A stretch of DNA of 36,374 nucleotides from JBMYYE01 sp049609065 (GCA_049609065.1 JBMYYE010000012.1:1-36374), one strand, 5' to 3'. Positions 1 to 7,659 are shown, counted from the first letter of the stretch. Translations and numbers: made by a program. The notes: generated by a model not told the origin, from the sequence alone.

Positions 1-841
1 CTGGGCTAAGGGCAATTTCCAGCGGGCGGCCGAAATCAACTTTACCGAATTCGGCAAATTGCTGTGCCACATTGCGCGCCATTTCTGGGCGCATCATTTC
101 AGAAGTCCGCAGAGACCCACCATTGCGCACCATATCTACATGCGCCTTTTCCCCGAAGACATCCTGTCCATCCTCTATAAGCGGCAAGATATCCGGCACC
201 TCCACGATAGGTGCTGCGGGCGGAGGGTTTTCTTTCACCGCCGCCTCAAATGTTGAAAGGAAATGCACTCTCTCCTTGGGTGCGGCCGACTGGTCCGCCA
301 GTGGTTTCGCCAATATCACACGCTCAACAGGCATAACTTGCGCTTCCAGCATCTGTTCTTCAGGGAGGAGCGACATTGCCCCTGACACGCGCCCTTTCAC
401 ATCCAAGAGGCGCTTTTTCGTTATCTCTAAATTCAAATCACCATTTAGGTTCGTTTGAGACGCCTCAACCAAGGCAATTTCAGCCATCACATTTGGTGAA
501 AAGCTTTTAACGGTTCTACCTATCAAATCTAAGCTGGAGCTGCCTTGCATCAATCTATCGATTTTCAAAGCAGCACTCTTTGAAAGTCCATCAGAAGATA
601 TCGGAACAGGTGGAGGCGCTTTTAACACAGCTTCGCCAAACCCACCTGCAGTTTTCTGTAAAATAGGGTCTTTTACATTGACGTCTTGCGGCTGCACAAA
701 GTTCGAAAAGCTCTCTTCTATTTGCTCTTCTTCATGAGGACCATTCAACTTTGGTGGTGTCTGCGCATGATCATCAGGCACCTCAGGAGACGCACTTGAG
801 ATACGTGGAAAAGAAGCATTGGGGGCAGTCGTAGCATGCAT
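1..841 (-). CDS. fliK: Flagellar hook-length control protein FliK, N-terminal part (cut by window edge)
   Basis: The minus strand is open from an ATG at 841 to the left edge (280 codons, no stop), so the C-terminus is missing. The visible part is a low-complexity, Pro/Ser/Glu-rich region typical of the poorly conserved FliK N-terminus, which acts as the molecular ruler during hook export. The last residues in the window (FGRPLEIALSP) match the beginning of the conserved FliK C-terminal domain, where LxPxxLGxVxV-type sequence normally follows; this is the main support for the name. An AGG about 7 nt before the ATG could be the ribosome site. It diverges from a flgJ-like rod gene, which fits a flagellar role. 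The rest of the C-terminal export-switch domain should lie to the left. Confidence 0.82.
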   Translation of the reverse strand, partial: MHATTAPNASFPRISSASPEVPDDHAQTPPKLNGPHEEEQIEESFSNFVQPQDVNVKDPILQKTAGGFGEAVLKAPPPVPISSDGLSKSAALKIDRLMQGSSSLDLIGRTVKSFSPNVMAEIALVEASQTNLNGDLNLEITKKRLLDVKGRVSGAMSLLPEEQMLEAQVMPVERVILAKPLADQSAAPKERVHFLSTFEAAVKENPPPAAPIVEVPDILPLIEDGQDVFGEKAHVDMVRNGGSLRTSEMMRPEMARNVAQQFAEFGKVDFGRPLEIALSP

Positions 842-958
842 ATTGATACCTATGGATTTCTTCCGAGGGGTGCACACAACTTCGCATGAACAAGATTACC
901 AGATATTTACCAAATGCAGTTTAGCATGGGAAAAATAGCTCAAATTCGAAAGAAATTC
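842..958. promoter_or_regulatory. Divergent fliK / flgJ-like intergenic region
   Basis: This spacer of about 117 bp separates two flagellar genes read in opposite directions, so it should hold both promoters. I could not identify a convincing sigma-54, sigma-28 or CtrA full site by eye. The extent assumes the flgJ-like gene starts at 959. Confidence 0.35.
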
Positions 959-1261
959 ATGGACCTCCCTCATCTAAATAGTGTGGCTGCCCCAGCAAAA
1001 CCAACAGCCCCTGCATCCGACACAACACATGAACAACTCTGGACATCCTCACAAGCACTTGAGGTTGAGTTCCTTTCAGAAATGCTCAAAGCCGCATCAT
1101 TCGGCAAACCTCGCGAACAATTTGGCGGCGGTCAAGGCGAAGAACAATTCGGCTCTTTTCTACGTAAAGCCCACGCAAAGGCGGTCGTAGATCATGGCGG
1201 CATTGGCCTTGCTCAACAAATTTTCAACTCACTGGTGGAGTCCCCTCATGACAAAAAATGA
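959..1261 (+). CDS. FlgJ-like rod-binding protein (N-terminal type only)
   Basis: A protein of about 100 aa. The region ALEVEFLSEMLKAASFG followed by GEEQFGSFL and GGIGLAQQIF matches the rod-binding domain found at the N-terminus of FlgJ (PF10135 type). The muramidase domain of enterobacterial FlgJ is absent, as is usual in alphaproteobacteria, where this short form is thought to help rod assembly in the periplasm and a separate enzyme cuts peptidoglycan. The frame extends back to an ATG at 914 (115 aa), but no ribosome site precedes that codon; GAAAG before the ATG at 959 is a slightly better, still weak, choice. Its stop overlaps the next gene by 14 bp, suggesting translation coupling. Confidence 0.75.
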   Translation: MDLPHLNSVAAPAKPTAPASDTTHEQLWTSSQALEVEFLSEMLKAASFGKPREQFGGGQGEEQFGSFLRKAHAKAVVDHGGIGLAQQIFNSLVESPHDKK

Positions 1262-1583
1262 AATCCTAGAAGCGATCGAGCGTGAACGCGCGCAACTCAT
1301 GAGTGGCGAATTTCATCACCTTACAGCGGCCGTAGACACCAAAGATCGCGTTATTCAGGCCATCGATCAGGGGACATTTTCCACAGAAGACATCACACAG
1401 TTCAAAGAAAAGATCGACAGGAATCAGGCAATTTTATTGGCAATGATTGAAGGCGCACGCGCAGCCCAAGCCCAAATTCGGCTCCTAAAACAAACCGCAA
1501 CGCGGCTCAACACCTACGGCTCAAATGGTCAGATGCAGCACCTGAGCACTGGTGCCAGCTCTCATAAGATAAAGAGAATTTGA
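1248..1583 (+). CDS. FlgN-like flagellar export chaperone
   Basis: A 111-aa, largely helical, charged protein beginning MTKNEILEAIERERAQL. Length, coiled-coil character, the C-terminal LLKQTATRLNTYGSNGQ stretch and position after a flgJ-like gene fit the FlgN family of cytosolic chaperones for hook-associated proteins. These are weakly conserved, so the call rests on context as much as sequence. The ATG at 1248 is preceded by GGTGGAG at 7 nt and lies inside the end of the upstream gene, so I prefer it to the longer in-frame start at 1194. It could also be an uncharacterised flagellar protein of similar shape. Confidence 0.6.
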   Translation: MTKNEILEAIERERAQLMSGEFHHLTAAVDTKDRVIQAIDQGTFSTEDITQFKEKIDRNQAILLAMIEGARAAQAQIRLLKQTATRLNTYGSNGQMQHLSTGASSHKIKRI

Positions 1584-1595
1584 ATAGATTTGCCG

Positions 1596-1629
1596 CTAAG
1601 TGGCGCAGCGCGCTTTAGTATTCACTTAG
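1596..1629 (+). repeat. Inverted repeat in the flagellin leader
   Basis: CTAAGTG (1596-1602) and CACTTAG (1623-1629) form a perfect 7-bp inverted repeat with a 20-nt loop, in the 192-bp gap between the flgN-like gene and flagellin. The left arm overlaps GCCGCTAA (1592-1599), which resembles a sigma-28 -10 element, but the TAAA upstream (1570-1573) is 18 nt away rather than the usual 15. It could be a weak terminator, an operator or a leader hairpin. Confidence 0.35.
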
Positions 1630-1775
1630 GATTTTGCCTTTACTGATGCAAAGGCTCGCCATGAGCACTTGGTCAAAATGGCCTTCGAATAAGTCAGAAC
1701 GACTGGAACGCGCCACTGCACACGCATGGCGGAAACAATGACCTGATGCAAAGCATCAAATATTAAGGAACTAAA

Positions 1776-3245
1776 ATGTCCAGTATTCTTACAAACACAA
1801 GCGCCATGGTTGCGCTTCAAACTCTCAAAAGCATCAACTCAAACCTCTCTGACACGATGGGTGAAATTTCGACAGGTAAGTCCGTCGCCAATGCAAAAGA
1901 CAATGCCGCAATTTGGGCAATTTCTAAAGTTATGGAATCTGACGTAAATGGGTTCAAGGCCATTTCCGAAAGCCTATCTTTGGGGGAATCGACCGTGTCT
2001 GTTGCGCGCCAAGCGACTGAAACCGTAACCGACCTTCTAACTGAAATTAAAGGAAAAATTGTTGCATCCCAAGAAGACAACGTTGATCGAGGCAAAATTC
2101 AAACAGATATTACTGCCCTCCGCGATCAGATTAAATCTGTGGTCGATACCGCGCAATTTAACGGTTTAAATCTTCTCAAAGGCACCGAAACGGTTGATAT
2201 TCTTTCCTCATTGAACCGCTCTTCCGACGGAAGTGTACAGGCCGCTAACATTTCCATTGATCGCCAGGACCTTACATTTGAAGCAGGCACCTATGGGACA
2301 GGCTCAAGCCTCTCCGCGAATGCCACCGCCTCAGCTGCCACAATTGCATCAACGGCCAACAATACAACCGTGACCATCGGCGGTACAATTGTCGCAGGCG
2401 AACAATTCAACGTCGACATCGCCGGCCAAACCGTGAGCTTCATCGCGGCCACAACATCAACGGACGATGTGGCAACAGGCCTATCCGCCGCATTAAACGC
2501 CGCTGGAATTGAAGGCATTTCTGCATCCGTTGCATCAAGCGTGATTACAGTTGGATCAACGCGTGCTTTTGAATCAACCAGCATTGCGACGTCAACAAAC
2601 TCAGCCGCAGGGACAAATGTTGCCGCCGCTTCAGAAATCAGCGAACGCGCTGAAAATGTTACATTTTCCGCTGGCGTGCAAGTTGCCGCTGGTGACAGCT
2701 ACCGCGTTGCCGTTGGAGGCGTGAATTACGATTATGTTGCCGGCAATGGGGAAAATATGGGGGACGTCGCACGTGGGCTAAAAGCCGCGATTGACGGCGG
2801 TGATATCCCCAACATCACAACCAATGTTGCAAATAATGGCGGCACATATTCACTGCAAATCGATAATAGCGGTGCGTCGCTTTCCCTCTCTGCCGCTGGA
2901 GCCGCAGATGGTCAAGCAACGGGTGGGCTGGTTGCTCTGAATGGCATTGATGTCAGCACAAATGAAGGCGCAGAAAAAGCACTGAGTAACATCGAAACCC
3001 TCATCCAGACGGGCATCGATAGCGCGGCACAATTTGGCTCGGCCCAAGGGCGTATCGACATCCAAAACACCTTCATTGGTAAAATGACGGATGCGCTGAA
3101 ATCTGGCATCGGCTCCATGGTGGATGCAGACATGGAAGAAACATCCGCACGCCTGCAAGCTCTGCAAGTACAGCAACAACTTGGTACGCAATCTCTATCG
3201 ATCGCAAACCAAAAACCACAATCTATCCTTTCTCTCTTCCGATAG
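1776..3245 (+). CDS. fliC: Flagellin
   Basis: 489 aa. The N-terminus (NTSAMVALQTLKSINSNL, then ISTGKSVANAKDNAA) and the C-terminus (QALQVQQQLGTQSLSIAN, ending ILSLFR) are the conserved helical D0/D1 ends of flagellins that pack into the filament core. Between about residues 190 and 390 lies a variable, Ala/Thr/Ser-rich surface region made of two similar modules (about 193-275 and 290-385) resembling flagellin-IN-type repeats. The ATG has AAGGAAC 5 nt upstream. The gene is followed by a hairpin and by flaF and flbT, regulators that in Caulobacter act on flagellin translation and mRNA stability. No signal peptide is expected, because export goes through the flagellar type III system. Confidence 0.95.
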   Translation: MSSILTNTSAMVALQTLKSINSNLSDTMGEISTGKSVANAKDNAAIWAISKVMESDVNGFKAISESLSLGESTVSVARQATETVTDLLTEIKGKIVASQEDNVDRGKIQTDITALRDQIKSVVDTAQFNGLNLLKGTETVDILSSLNRSSDGSVQAANISIDRQDLTFEAGTYGTGSSLSANATASAATIASTANNTTVTIGGTIVAGEQFNVDIAGQTVSFIAATTSTDDVATGLSAALNAAGIEGISASVASSVITVGSTRAFESTSIATSTNSAAGTNVAAASEISERAENVTFSAGVQVAAGDSYRVAVGGVNYDYVAGNGENMGDVARGLKAAIDGGDIPNITTNVANNGGTYSLQIDNSGASLSLSAAGAADGQATGGLVALNGIDVSTNEGAEKALSNIETLIQTGIDSAAQFGSAQGRIDIQNTFIGKMTDALKSGIGSMVDADMEETSARLQALQVQQQLGTQSLSIANQKPQSILSLFR

Positions 3246-3256
3246 ACACAACACTT

Positions 3257-3280
3257 TAGAGGCGCATACCAGCGCCTCTA
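3257..3280 (+). terminator. Hairpin after flagellin (terminator-like, lacks U-tract)
   Basis: TAGAGGCGC (3257-3265) and GCGCCTCTA (3272-3280) form a perfect 9-bp stem with a 6-nt loop, 12 nt after the flagellin stop. No run of T follows, so it may protect the 3' end of an abundant flagellin mRNA or attenuate transcription into flaF-flbT rather than terminate fully. Confidence 0.6.
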
Positions 3281-3323
3281 TCACTCCCCTCGTCATTAAT
3301 GTTCTGCGCAGAAAGGATATGCC

Positions 3324-3698
3324 GTGAACGCAATGCACATGGCTAAAACAGCCTACACTCAACATGCATCTCACATCCGCTCCGACCTTGATGTCGAATA
3401 TGATGCAATTGCCCATATCACACGCAAAATTAAACGCGCTACGGACACCGACGACTACAAATTACTTGTCGAAGCGCTTCATCAGAACCGGCAGCTCTGG
3501 ACACTTTTTTTGAGTGCCGTTGCAGAGGATGACAACCTCCTTCCCGCTGCAGTTCGTGCAAATATTTTTTACCTTTCCGAATTTACCAACATTCACACAA
3601 GTAGTGTGCTGCAAGGAACTGCTACAGCAGATGCACTTCTTGATATCAATATGGCCGTCATGCGTGGCCTTAAGCAAAACACCGAGTTATCAACATGA
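3324..3698 (+). CDS. flaF: Flagellar biosynthesis regulator FlaF
   Basis: 124 aa. The sequence MAKTAYTQHA near the start, the motif ALHQNRQLWTLFLSAVA and the C-terminal DALLDINMAVMRGL fit the FlaF family (PF07309). In Caulobacter FlaF is required for flagellin synthesis and counteracts FlbT. The start is a GTG at 3324 with AAAGGA 6 nt upstream; the next in-frame ATG (3333) is too far from that ribosome site. The stop overlaps the flbT start as ATGA, so the two are probably translationally coupled. The position directly after flagellin is the standard alphaproteobacterial arrangement. Confidence 0.88.
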   Translation: MNAMHMAKTAYTQHASHIRSDLDVEYDAIAHITRKIKRATDTDDYKLLVEALHQNRQLWTLFLSAVAEDDNLLPAAVRANIFYLSEFTNIHTSSVLQGTATADALLDINMAVMRGLKQNTELST

Positions 3699-4099
3699 GT
3701 GGTCTTATTTTAAAACTCGCGCCTAAAGAGCGTATCCTCATCAACGGAGCCGTCATTGAGAATGGAGACCGGCGCAGTCGTTTTTCCATTCTGACTTCAA
3801 ACGCAAAAATCTTGCGTTTAAAAGATGCATTACATCCAGAAGATGCGAAAACTCCTGTGAAACGCGTTTGCTATATCACACAACTGGTTCTTTCTGGTGA
3901 CAGCAACGCAAAAGAGGCGCAAATACAAATTTTGCGCGGAATTGAGCAGCTTAGCCAAGTGTTTACAGATTTTGACAGCCGTAAGCTCCTCTCCCAAGCA
4001 ACACAAGCCATTCGCGAGGAACAGCATTACCAGGCCTTAAAAGCACTTCGGACGCTTATTCCAAGAGAAGAGCGTTTTCTTTTACATGAGGAATACTAG
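3695..4099 (+). CDS. flbT: Flagellin mRNA repressor FlbT
   Basis: 134 aa. The N-terminus GLILKLAPKERILINGAVIENGDRR is the FlbT family hallmark (PF07378). In Caulobacter FlbT binds the 5' untranslated region of flagellin mRNA and promotes its decay when the hook is not finished. Here the likely target is the flagellin gene at 1776 and its leader of up to 192 bp. It starts in an ATGA overlap with flaF, and its TAG stop shares one base with the GTG start of the next gene, so flaF, flbT and the DUF1217 gene look like one translation unit. Confidence 0.92.
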   Translation: MSGLILKLAPKERILINGAVIENGDRRSRFSILTSNAKILRLKDALHPEDAKTPVKRVCYITQLVLSGDSNAKEAQIQILRGIEQLSQVFTDFDSRKLLSQATQAIREEQHYQALKALRTLIPREERFLLHEEY

Positions 4100-4911
4100 T
4101 GTTTCAGCCCATCCTCCCAACAACTGGCTATACGGGTTGGAAATTCCTAAACAGCACCATTGATGCACAAAAGGATGCCCATGCAAAATCGCCGACCCTC
4201 CAACGTGAAGCGCGGTATTTCAAAGAAAACATCCAACACGCAAAAACGGCTGAGGATGTGGTGAATGATCCTATCTTACTAAAAGTGGCCTTAACCGCTT
4301 TTGGCTTGGAAGAGGATCAGCAAAATAAATTCTTCATCAAAAAAATATTAAACGATGGATCAATAGAGCCCAGCGCACTCGCAAATAAAATGTCAGACAA
4401 GCGCTACCTAGATCTAACCAAAGCATTTGGCTTTGGTGACTTTGCAACGCCAAACACCAGCCTTAGTACGTTTGGAGAAAAAATAACGCAAAAATTTCTT
4501 AATCAATCATTTGAGGCCGCCGTAGGAGATATCGACAGCGACATGCGCCTTGCTATGTCTAGCGCGCGCGAAATATCCAAGATCGCAAACACGACAGGAT
4601 CAGATACAACAAAATGGCTCACTGTAATGGGGAACCCTCCCCTTCGGAAAGTATTTGAAGTTAGCTTCAACCTGCCCTCATCTTTTTCGGCGCTGGACTT
4701 AGACAAACAAATCGAGATTTTCCAAGACCGCGCACAAGCCAGATTTCAACAAAGTGATATTTCCCAATTTTCAGATCCGGAAAAACAGCAGAAATTGGTG
4801 CAAACATTTTTGTTTCAACGTGAAATTGCGTCGATCACCCAATCCCAAAATGCAGGTCAGCGCGCTCTCACGCTCCTTCAAAATGCGCGGATCAACTGGA
4901 ACACATTCTAG
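4099..4911 (+). CDS. DUF1217 flagellar-associated protein
   Basis: 270 aa, mostly helical, with no signal peptide or membrane segment. The region TAEDVVNDPILLKVALTAFGLEEDQQNKFFIKKIL, in two parts, and DKRYLDLTKAFGFGD are typical of DUF1217 (PF06748), found in alphaproteobacterial flagellar clusters. Its molecular role is not established to my knowledge; a flagellar assembly or filament-related function is inferred from position. The start is GTG at 4099, overlapping the flbT stop by one base (TAGTG). The stop overlaps that of fliI, which is read from the other strand. Confidence 0.8.
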   Translation: MFQPILPTTGYTGWKFLNSTIDAQKDAHAKSPTLQREARYFKENIQHAKTAEDVVNDPILLKVALTAFGLEEDQQNKFFIKKILNDGSIEPSALANKMSDKRYLDLTKAFGFGDFATPNTSLSTFGEKITQKFLNQSFEAAVGDIDSDMRLAMSSAREISKIANTTGSDTTKWLTVMGNPPLRKVFEVSFNLPSSFSALDLDKQIEIFQDRAQARFQQSDISQFSDPEKQQKLVQTFLFQREIASITQSQNAGQRALTLLQNARINWNTF

Positions 4912-6224
4912 TCCTCAATCGTTTCACGCAATAAATTAAAGCTCTCGGAAATCCCCTCAGGGCTTTGTAGCGACATAAAGGCGTCCAACTTAGGCCAGAC
5001 GGAAATTGCTTGATCCATAACCATATCGGACCCTGCCGTATACAAACCAGATGTCACCATGAGCTCAATTTGATCGTAAAGGCTCAGCATTTGGCGCGCC
5101 GACTGGAGTAAGGTATTTTCGTCATCCGTTGCCGCGTTTGGTAAACTTCGGGAAACCGATCGTAAAACATCAACCGATGGGAAACGCCCCCGTTCAGAAA
5201 TTTTACGGTCCAGCACAATGTGACCATCAAGAACGCCGCGCAAAACATCCGCCACGGGCTCATCCATATCCGATCCTGCAACCAAAACGCTAAAGATCGC
5301 CGTGATATCCCCTTGTCCATATGCGCCGGGCCCCGCACGTTCACATAGCGCCATAATCAATGCACTTACAGAAGGTGGGTACCCGCCCATCGTCGCAGGT
5401 TCCCCTAGTGAAAGAGCGACTTCTCTATGTGCATCCGCAAACCGAGTAATCGAATCAGCAAGAAGCAAAACATGCTGCCCTTGATCGCGAAAATATTCTG
5501 CAATCGCCATCGCAGCCCACGCACACCGCCTCCGCTGTACAGCTGACTGATCCGATGTCGCTGCAACAATAATAGATTTCGCCAACCCCTCCTCGCCAAG
5601 TGTATTTTCAATAAAATCACGGAGCTCACGGCCACGTTCGCCAATCATCGCCACTACAATCACATCCGCCGATATATTTTTGGCAAAGTTGGACAGAAGC
5701 GTCGATTTTCCCACCCCAGATCCTGCAAAAAGACCAAGGCGCTGCCCCTGAACCAAAGGTAAAAACGTATCAAATACAGTCATGCCTGTTTTAAGGCGCT
5801 CCCCCATTGGTTTTCGCATTGCTGCATTTGGCGGGGGCGATTTTAATGGATAAGATCCTGCACCCTTTGGAAGCCTTCTTCCATCTAGTGGTGCACCATT
5901 TGCATCGATAACGCGCCCCTTCCATGCATCATGTGGGGCGATGCGCAATGCTCCAACAAGAATCACCTCGTCGTTAACGGAAACGCCTTCCGAATGTGTT
6001 TCAAGAAATACATCAATAAAATCAATATCTAAAACAACAACCTCCCCCATAACCGCATCGCCATTTCGAGTATTGATAACAACTTGATCCCCCATCGATG
6101 CGCTGCCTTGCAGGCCACTGACCTTCACATGCGTTGCCGTAATAGAGCGCACGCGCCCCACATTTTGCACCGCCGTAATAGAACGAATTTCACGCGTCAA
6201 ATTTGGAAACAACAACTGGTCCAA
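4908..6224 (-). CDS. fliI: Flagellum-specific ATPase FliI
   Basis: 438 aa from the chosen start. Walker A (FAGSGVGKSTLLS, about residues 163-175), MIGERGRELRDFIE and the Walker B region VLLLADSITRFADA match FliI, the cytosolic hexameric ATPase that helps unfold and feed substrates to the flagellar type III export gate. The frame extends to TTG at 6263, but only the TTG at 6224 has a strong ribosome site (GAGAAGGAG, 6 nt upstream), giving MDQLLFPNL. This leaves an 83-bp divergent spacer to flgB. The gene is convergent with the DUF1217 gene and the two TAG stops lie in one palindromic CTAG. Confidence 0.93.
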   Translation of the reverse strand: MDQLLFPNLTREIRSITAVQNVGRVRSITATHVKVSGLQGSASMGDQVVINTRNGDAVMGEVVVLDIDFIDVFLETHSEGVSVNDEVILVGALRIAPHDAWKGRVIDANGAPLDGRRLPKGAGSYPLKSPPPNAAMRKPMGERLKTGMTVFDTFLPLVQGQRLGLFAGSGVGKSTLLSNFAKNISADVIVVAMIGERGRELRDFIENTLGEEGLAKSIIVAATSDQSAVQRRRCAWAAMAIAEYFRDQGQHVLLLADSITRFADAHREVALSLGEPATMGGYPPSVSALIMALCERAGPGAYGQGDITAIFSVLVAGSDMDEPVADVLRGVLDGHIVLDRKISERGRFPSVDVLRSVSRSLPNAATDDENTLLQSARQMLSLYDQIELMVTSGLYTAGSDMVMDQAISVWPKLDAFMSLQSPEGISESFNLLRETIED

Positions 6225-6249
6225 GGGATTCTCCTTCTCGGTCTGAAAC

Positions 6250-6290
6250 GGTTTATAAACCAATTAGGGTTAAGCCTTGGTTGAAACCAA
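6250..6290. promoter_or_regulatory. Paired palindromes in the fliI/flgB divergent spacer
   Basis: GGTTTATAAACC (6250-6261) is a perfect 12-bp palindrome. TTGGTT-GA-AACCAA (6277-6290) is a second inverted repeat with the same GGTT/AACC arms; the centres are 28 bp apart. AAACCAAT also occurs twice in the same direction (6257-6264 and 6285-6292 with one base shift in context). Both sites lie between the likely fliI start (6224) and flgB start (6308), where a shared flagellar regulator would act. GGTTAAG between them is at most a CtrA half site. Confidence 0.45.
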
Positions 6291-6307
6291 TCGAGGGAGA
6301 AGCCCCG

Positions 6308-6694
6308 ATGTATAAAACATTAGACATATTCAAGCTATCCCACGCGATGGCGGCTCATGCGAATGCACGCCAACGTGTTGTGGCTGAAAACATTGCCAAT
6401 GCGGATACACCCGATTTTCGGGCCAAAGATATAAAACCATTTTCTGCCCATTTGGCCGGTACTGATGATGGTTATTCTCGTGCGACACGCGACAAACACT
6501 TTGCCCTGCACCGAACGGCCACCCCAACATTTACAACCATGCAAGACGCCCGCGACCTAAGTCCCAATGGCAATTCCGTATCCCTCGAAACTGAAATGAT
6601 GAAAGCAAGTGAGGCACGCCATCAACAAGAAGTCGCCCTCGCAGTTTATAGAAGCGCCATGAATATTATGCGCACAAGCATCGGGAAAGGATAA
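6308..6694 (+). CDS. flgB: Flagellar proximal rod protein FlgB
   Basis: 128 aa. The N-terminal motif RQRVVAENIANADTPDFRAKD is the flagellar rod/hook signature (NIANxxTPG/DF), and the C-terminal half KASEARHQQEVALAVYRSAMNIMR is the typical rod helix. FlgB is the most proximal rod subunit. The ATG at 6308 is preceded by GAGGGAG; the longer in-frame start at 6203 would run back into fliI. It opens the operon flgB-flgC-fliE-fliQ-flgF-flgG-flgA-flgH-fliL, with gaps of a few bases throughout. Confidence 0.93.
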   Translation: MYKTLDIFKLSHAMAAHANARQRVVAENIANADTPDFRAKDIKPFSAHLAGTDDGYSRATRDKHFALHRTATPTFTTMQDARDLSPNGNSVSLETEMMKASEARHQQEVALAVYRSAMNIMRTSIGKG

Positions 6695-6697
6695 GCC

Positions 6698-7090
6698 ATG
6701 AATGACTTCTCATCTGCACTCTCAATCTCTGCGAGCGGCATGCGCGCGCAGGCGCAAAGGCTTCGATATACGTCTGAAAATATCGCTAACATCGATACGC
6801 CTGGTTATCAGCGAAAAACGTTTTCGCTCAGCCCTGAAGTCGTCGAAGGACAGCGCACAGGTGGCGTAAGTACGGGTGACGTTCAACTCGACAAAACGGC
6901 GCTGCCTAAGGTGTTCGATCCGAGCCATCCTCTCGCCAATGCAGACGGGTATTACATGGGATCCAACGTCAATACCCTCATCGAAATTGCAGACGCCCGA
7001 GAGGCGCAGCGCAGCTACGAAGCCAACCTAAAAATGTTTGATCAAGCCCGCCAAATGTCGACTGCAGCTCTTGATCTATTAAGAAGGTAA
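6698..7090 (+). CDS. flgC: Flagellar proximal rod protein FlgC
   Basis: 130 aa. The N-terminus LSISASGMRAQAQRLRYTSENIANIDTPGY carries the rod protein signature (split here as ASGMRAQ and ENIANIDTPGY), and the C-terminus EAQRSYEANLKMFDQARQM is the usual FlgC helix. It forms part of the proximal rod with FlgB and FlgF. It starts 3 bp after flgB and ends 4 bp before fliE. Confidence 0.95.
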   Translation: MNDFSSALSISASGMRAQAQRLRYTSENIANIDTPGYQRKTFSLSPEVVEGQRTGGVSTGDVQLDKTALPKVFDPSHPLANADGYYMGSNVNTLIEIADAREAQRSYEANLKMFDQARQMSTAALDLLRR

Positions 7091-7094
7091 TTCC

Positions 7095-7391
7095 ATGGAT
7101 ATTCATTCATCACTCGCCTCCCTTGGGTATAATCGTGCAAAAACGGCAACAAAACCTGATGCAGGCCCTACCTCCCCAAACCTATCTGAGCAGCTCAAGG
7201 GCGCGGCCAGCGATTTCACCACAGTTTTGCAAAATGGGGAAAACACGGCAAAGGCCGCCATGACAGGGAATGCTGATCCGCTCTCTTTGGTGCAGGCCAT
7301 GGCGCAATCTGAACTGGCGGTCGAAACGACGGTGACCATCCGCAATAAAGTTGTGGAAGCGTATCAAGAAATTTTACGGATGCCTGTCTGA
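7095..7391 (+). CDS. fliE: Flagellar hook-basal body protein FliE
   Basis: 98 aa. The C-terminal part SLVQAMAQSELAVETTVTIR followed by NKVVEAYQEILRMPV is the conserved FliE region, which joins the MS ring/export gate to the rod. The N-terminal half is variable as usual. It lies between flgC and fliQ with short gaps. Confidence 0.93.
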   Translation: MDIHSSLASLGYNRAKTATKPDAGPTSPNLSEQLKGAASDFTTVLQNGENTAKAAMTGNADPLSLVQAMAQSELAVETTVTIRNKVVEAYQEILRMPV

Positions 7392-7392
7392 T

Positions 7393-7659
7393 ATGTCAGA
7401 AATTTTATTCTACGACACACTTCGCCAAGGGCTATGGGTTGCGGTTATCGTCTCTGCACCCATATTGGCGGCCGCATTGGTTTCGGGGCTTCTCATCGGT
7501 CTTTTTCAAGCGCTCACATCCATCCAAGAAATGACGCTCACCTTTGTGCCTAAAGTTGGCGCAATGCTCATCGTGTTCACCCTCACGATAAGCTTCATGA
7601 CTGAAACTCTTGTGTCGTTTTTTCAATCCACCCTCATTCCAATGATCATCGGAGGCTAA
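7393..7659 (+). CDS. fliQ: Flagellar export gate protein FliQ
   Basis: 88 aa with two hydrophobic helices (about residues 15-40 and 55-80). The sequence GLFQALTSIQEMTLTFVPK is the conserved FliQ/SctS motif. FliQ is one of the small subunits of the type III export gate with FliP and FliR, which are not in the window. The ATG at 7393 is one base after the fliE stop, so coupling is likely; a longer frame from 7351 would overlap fliE and lacks support. Confidence 0.94.
   Translation: MSEILFYDTLRQGLWVAVIVSAPILAAALVSGLLIGLFQALTSIQEMTLTFVPKVGAMLIVFTLTISFMTETLVSFFQSTLIPMIIGG

Noticed and set aside
72..458. Plus-strand open frame of 128 codons at the left edge
   Set aside because: It lies opposite fliK, whose minus-strand frame is longer, open to the edge and ends in the FliK C-terminal domain signature. 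The plus-strand product has no family resemblance.
1681..1720. Possible sigma-54 promoter (TGGAACGCGCCACTGCA) before flagellin
   Set aside because: The GG and GC elements are 13 rather than 12 positions apart, which sigma-54 does not tolerate well, and the TTGC box is changed.
6262..6275. CtrA binding site between fliI and flgB
   Set aside because: Only a half site (GGTTAAG) is present; the second TTAA at the seven-base spacing is missing.
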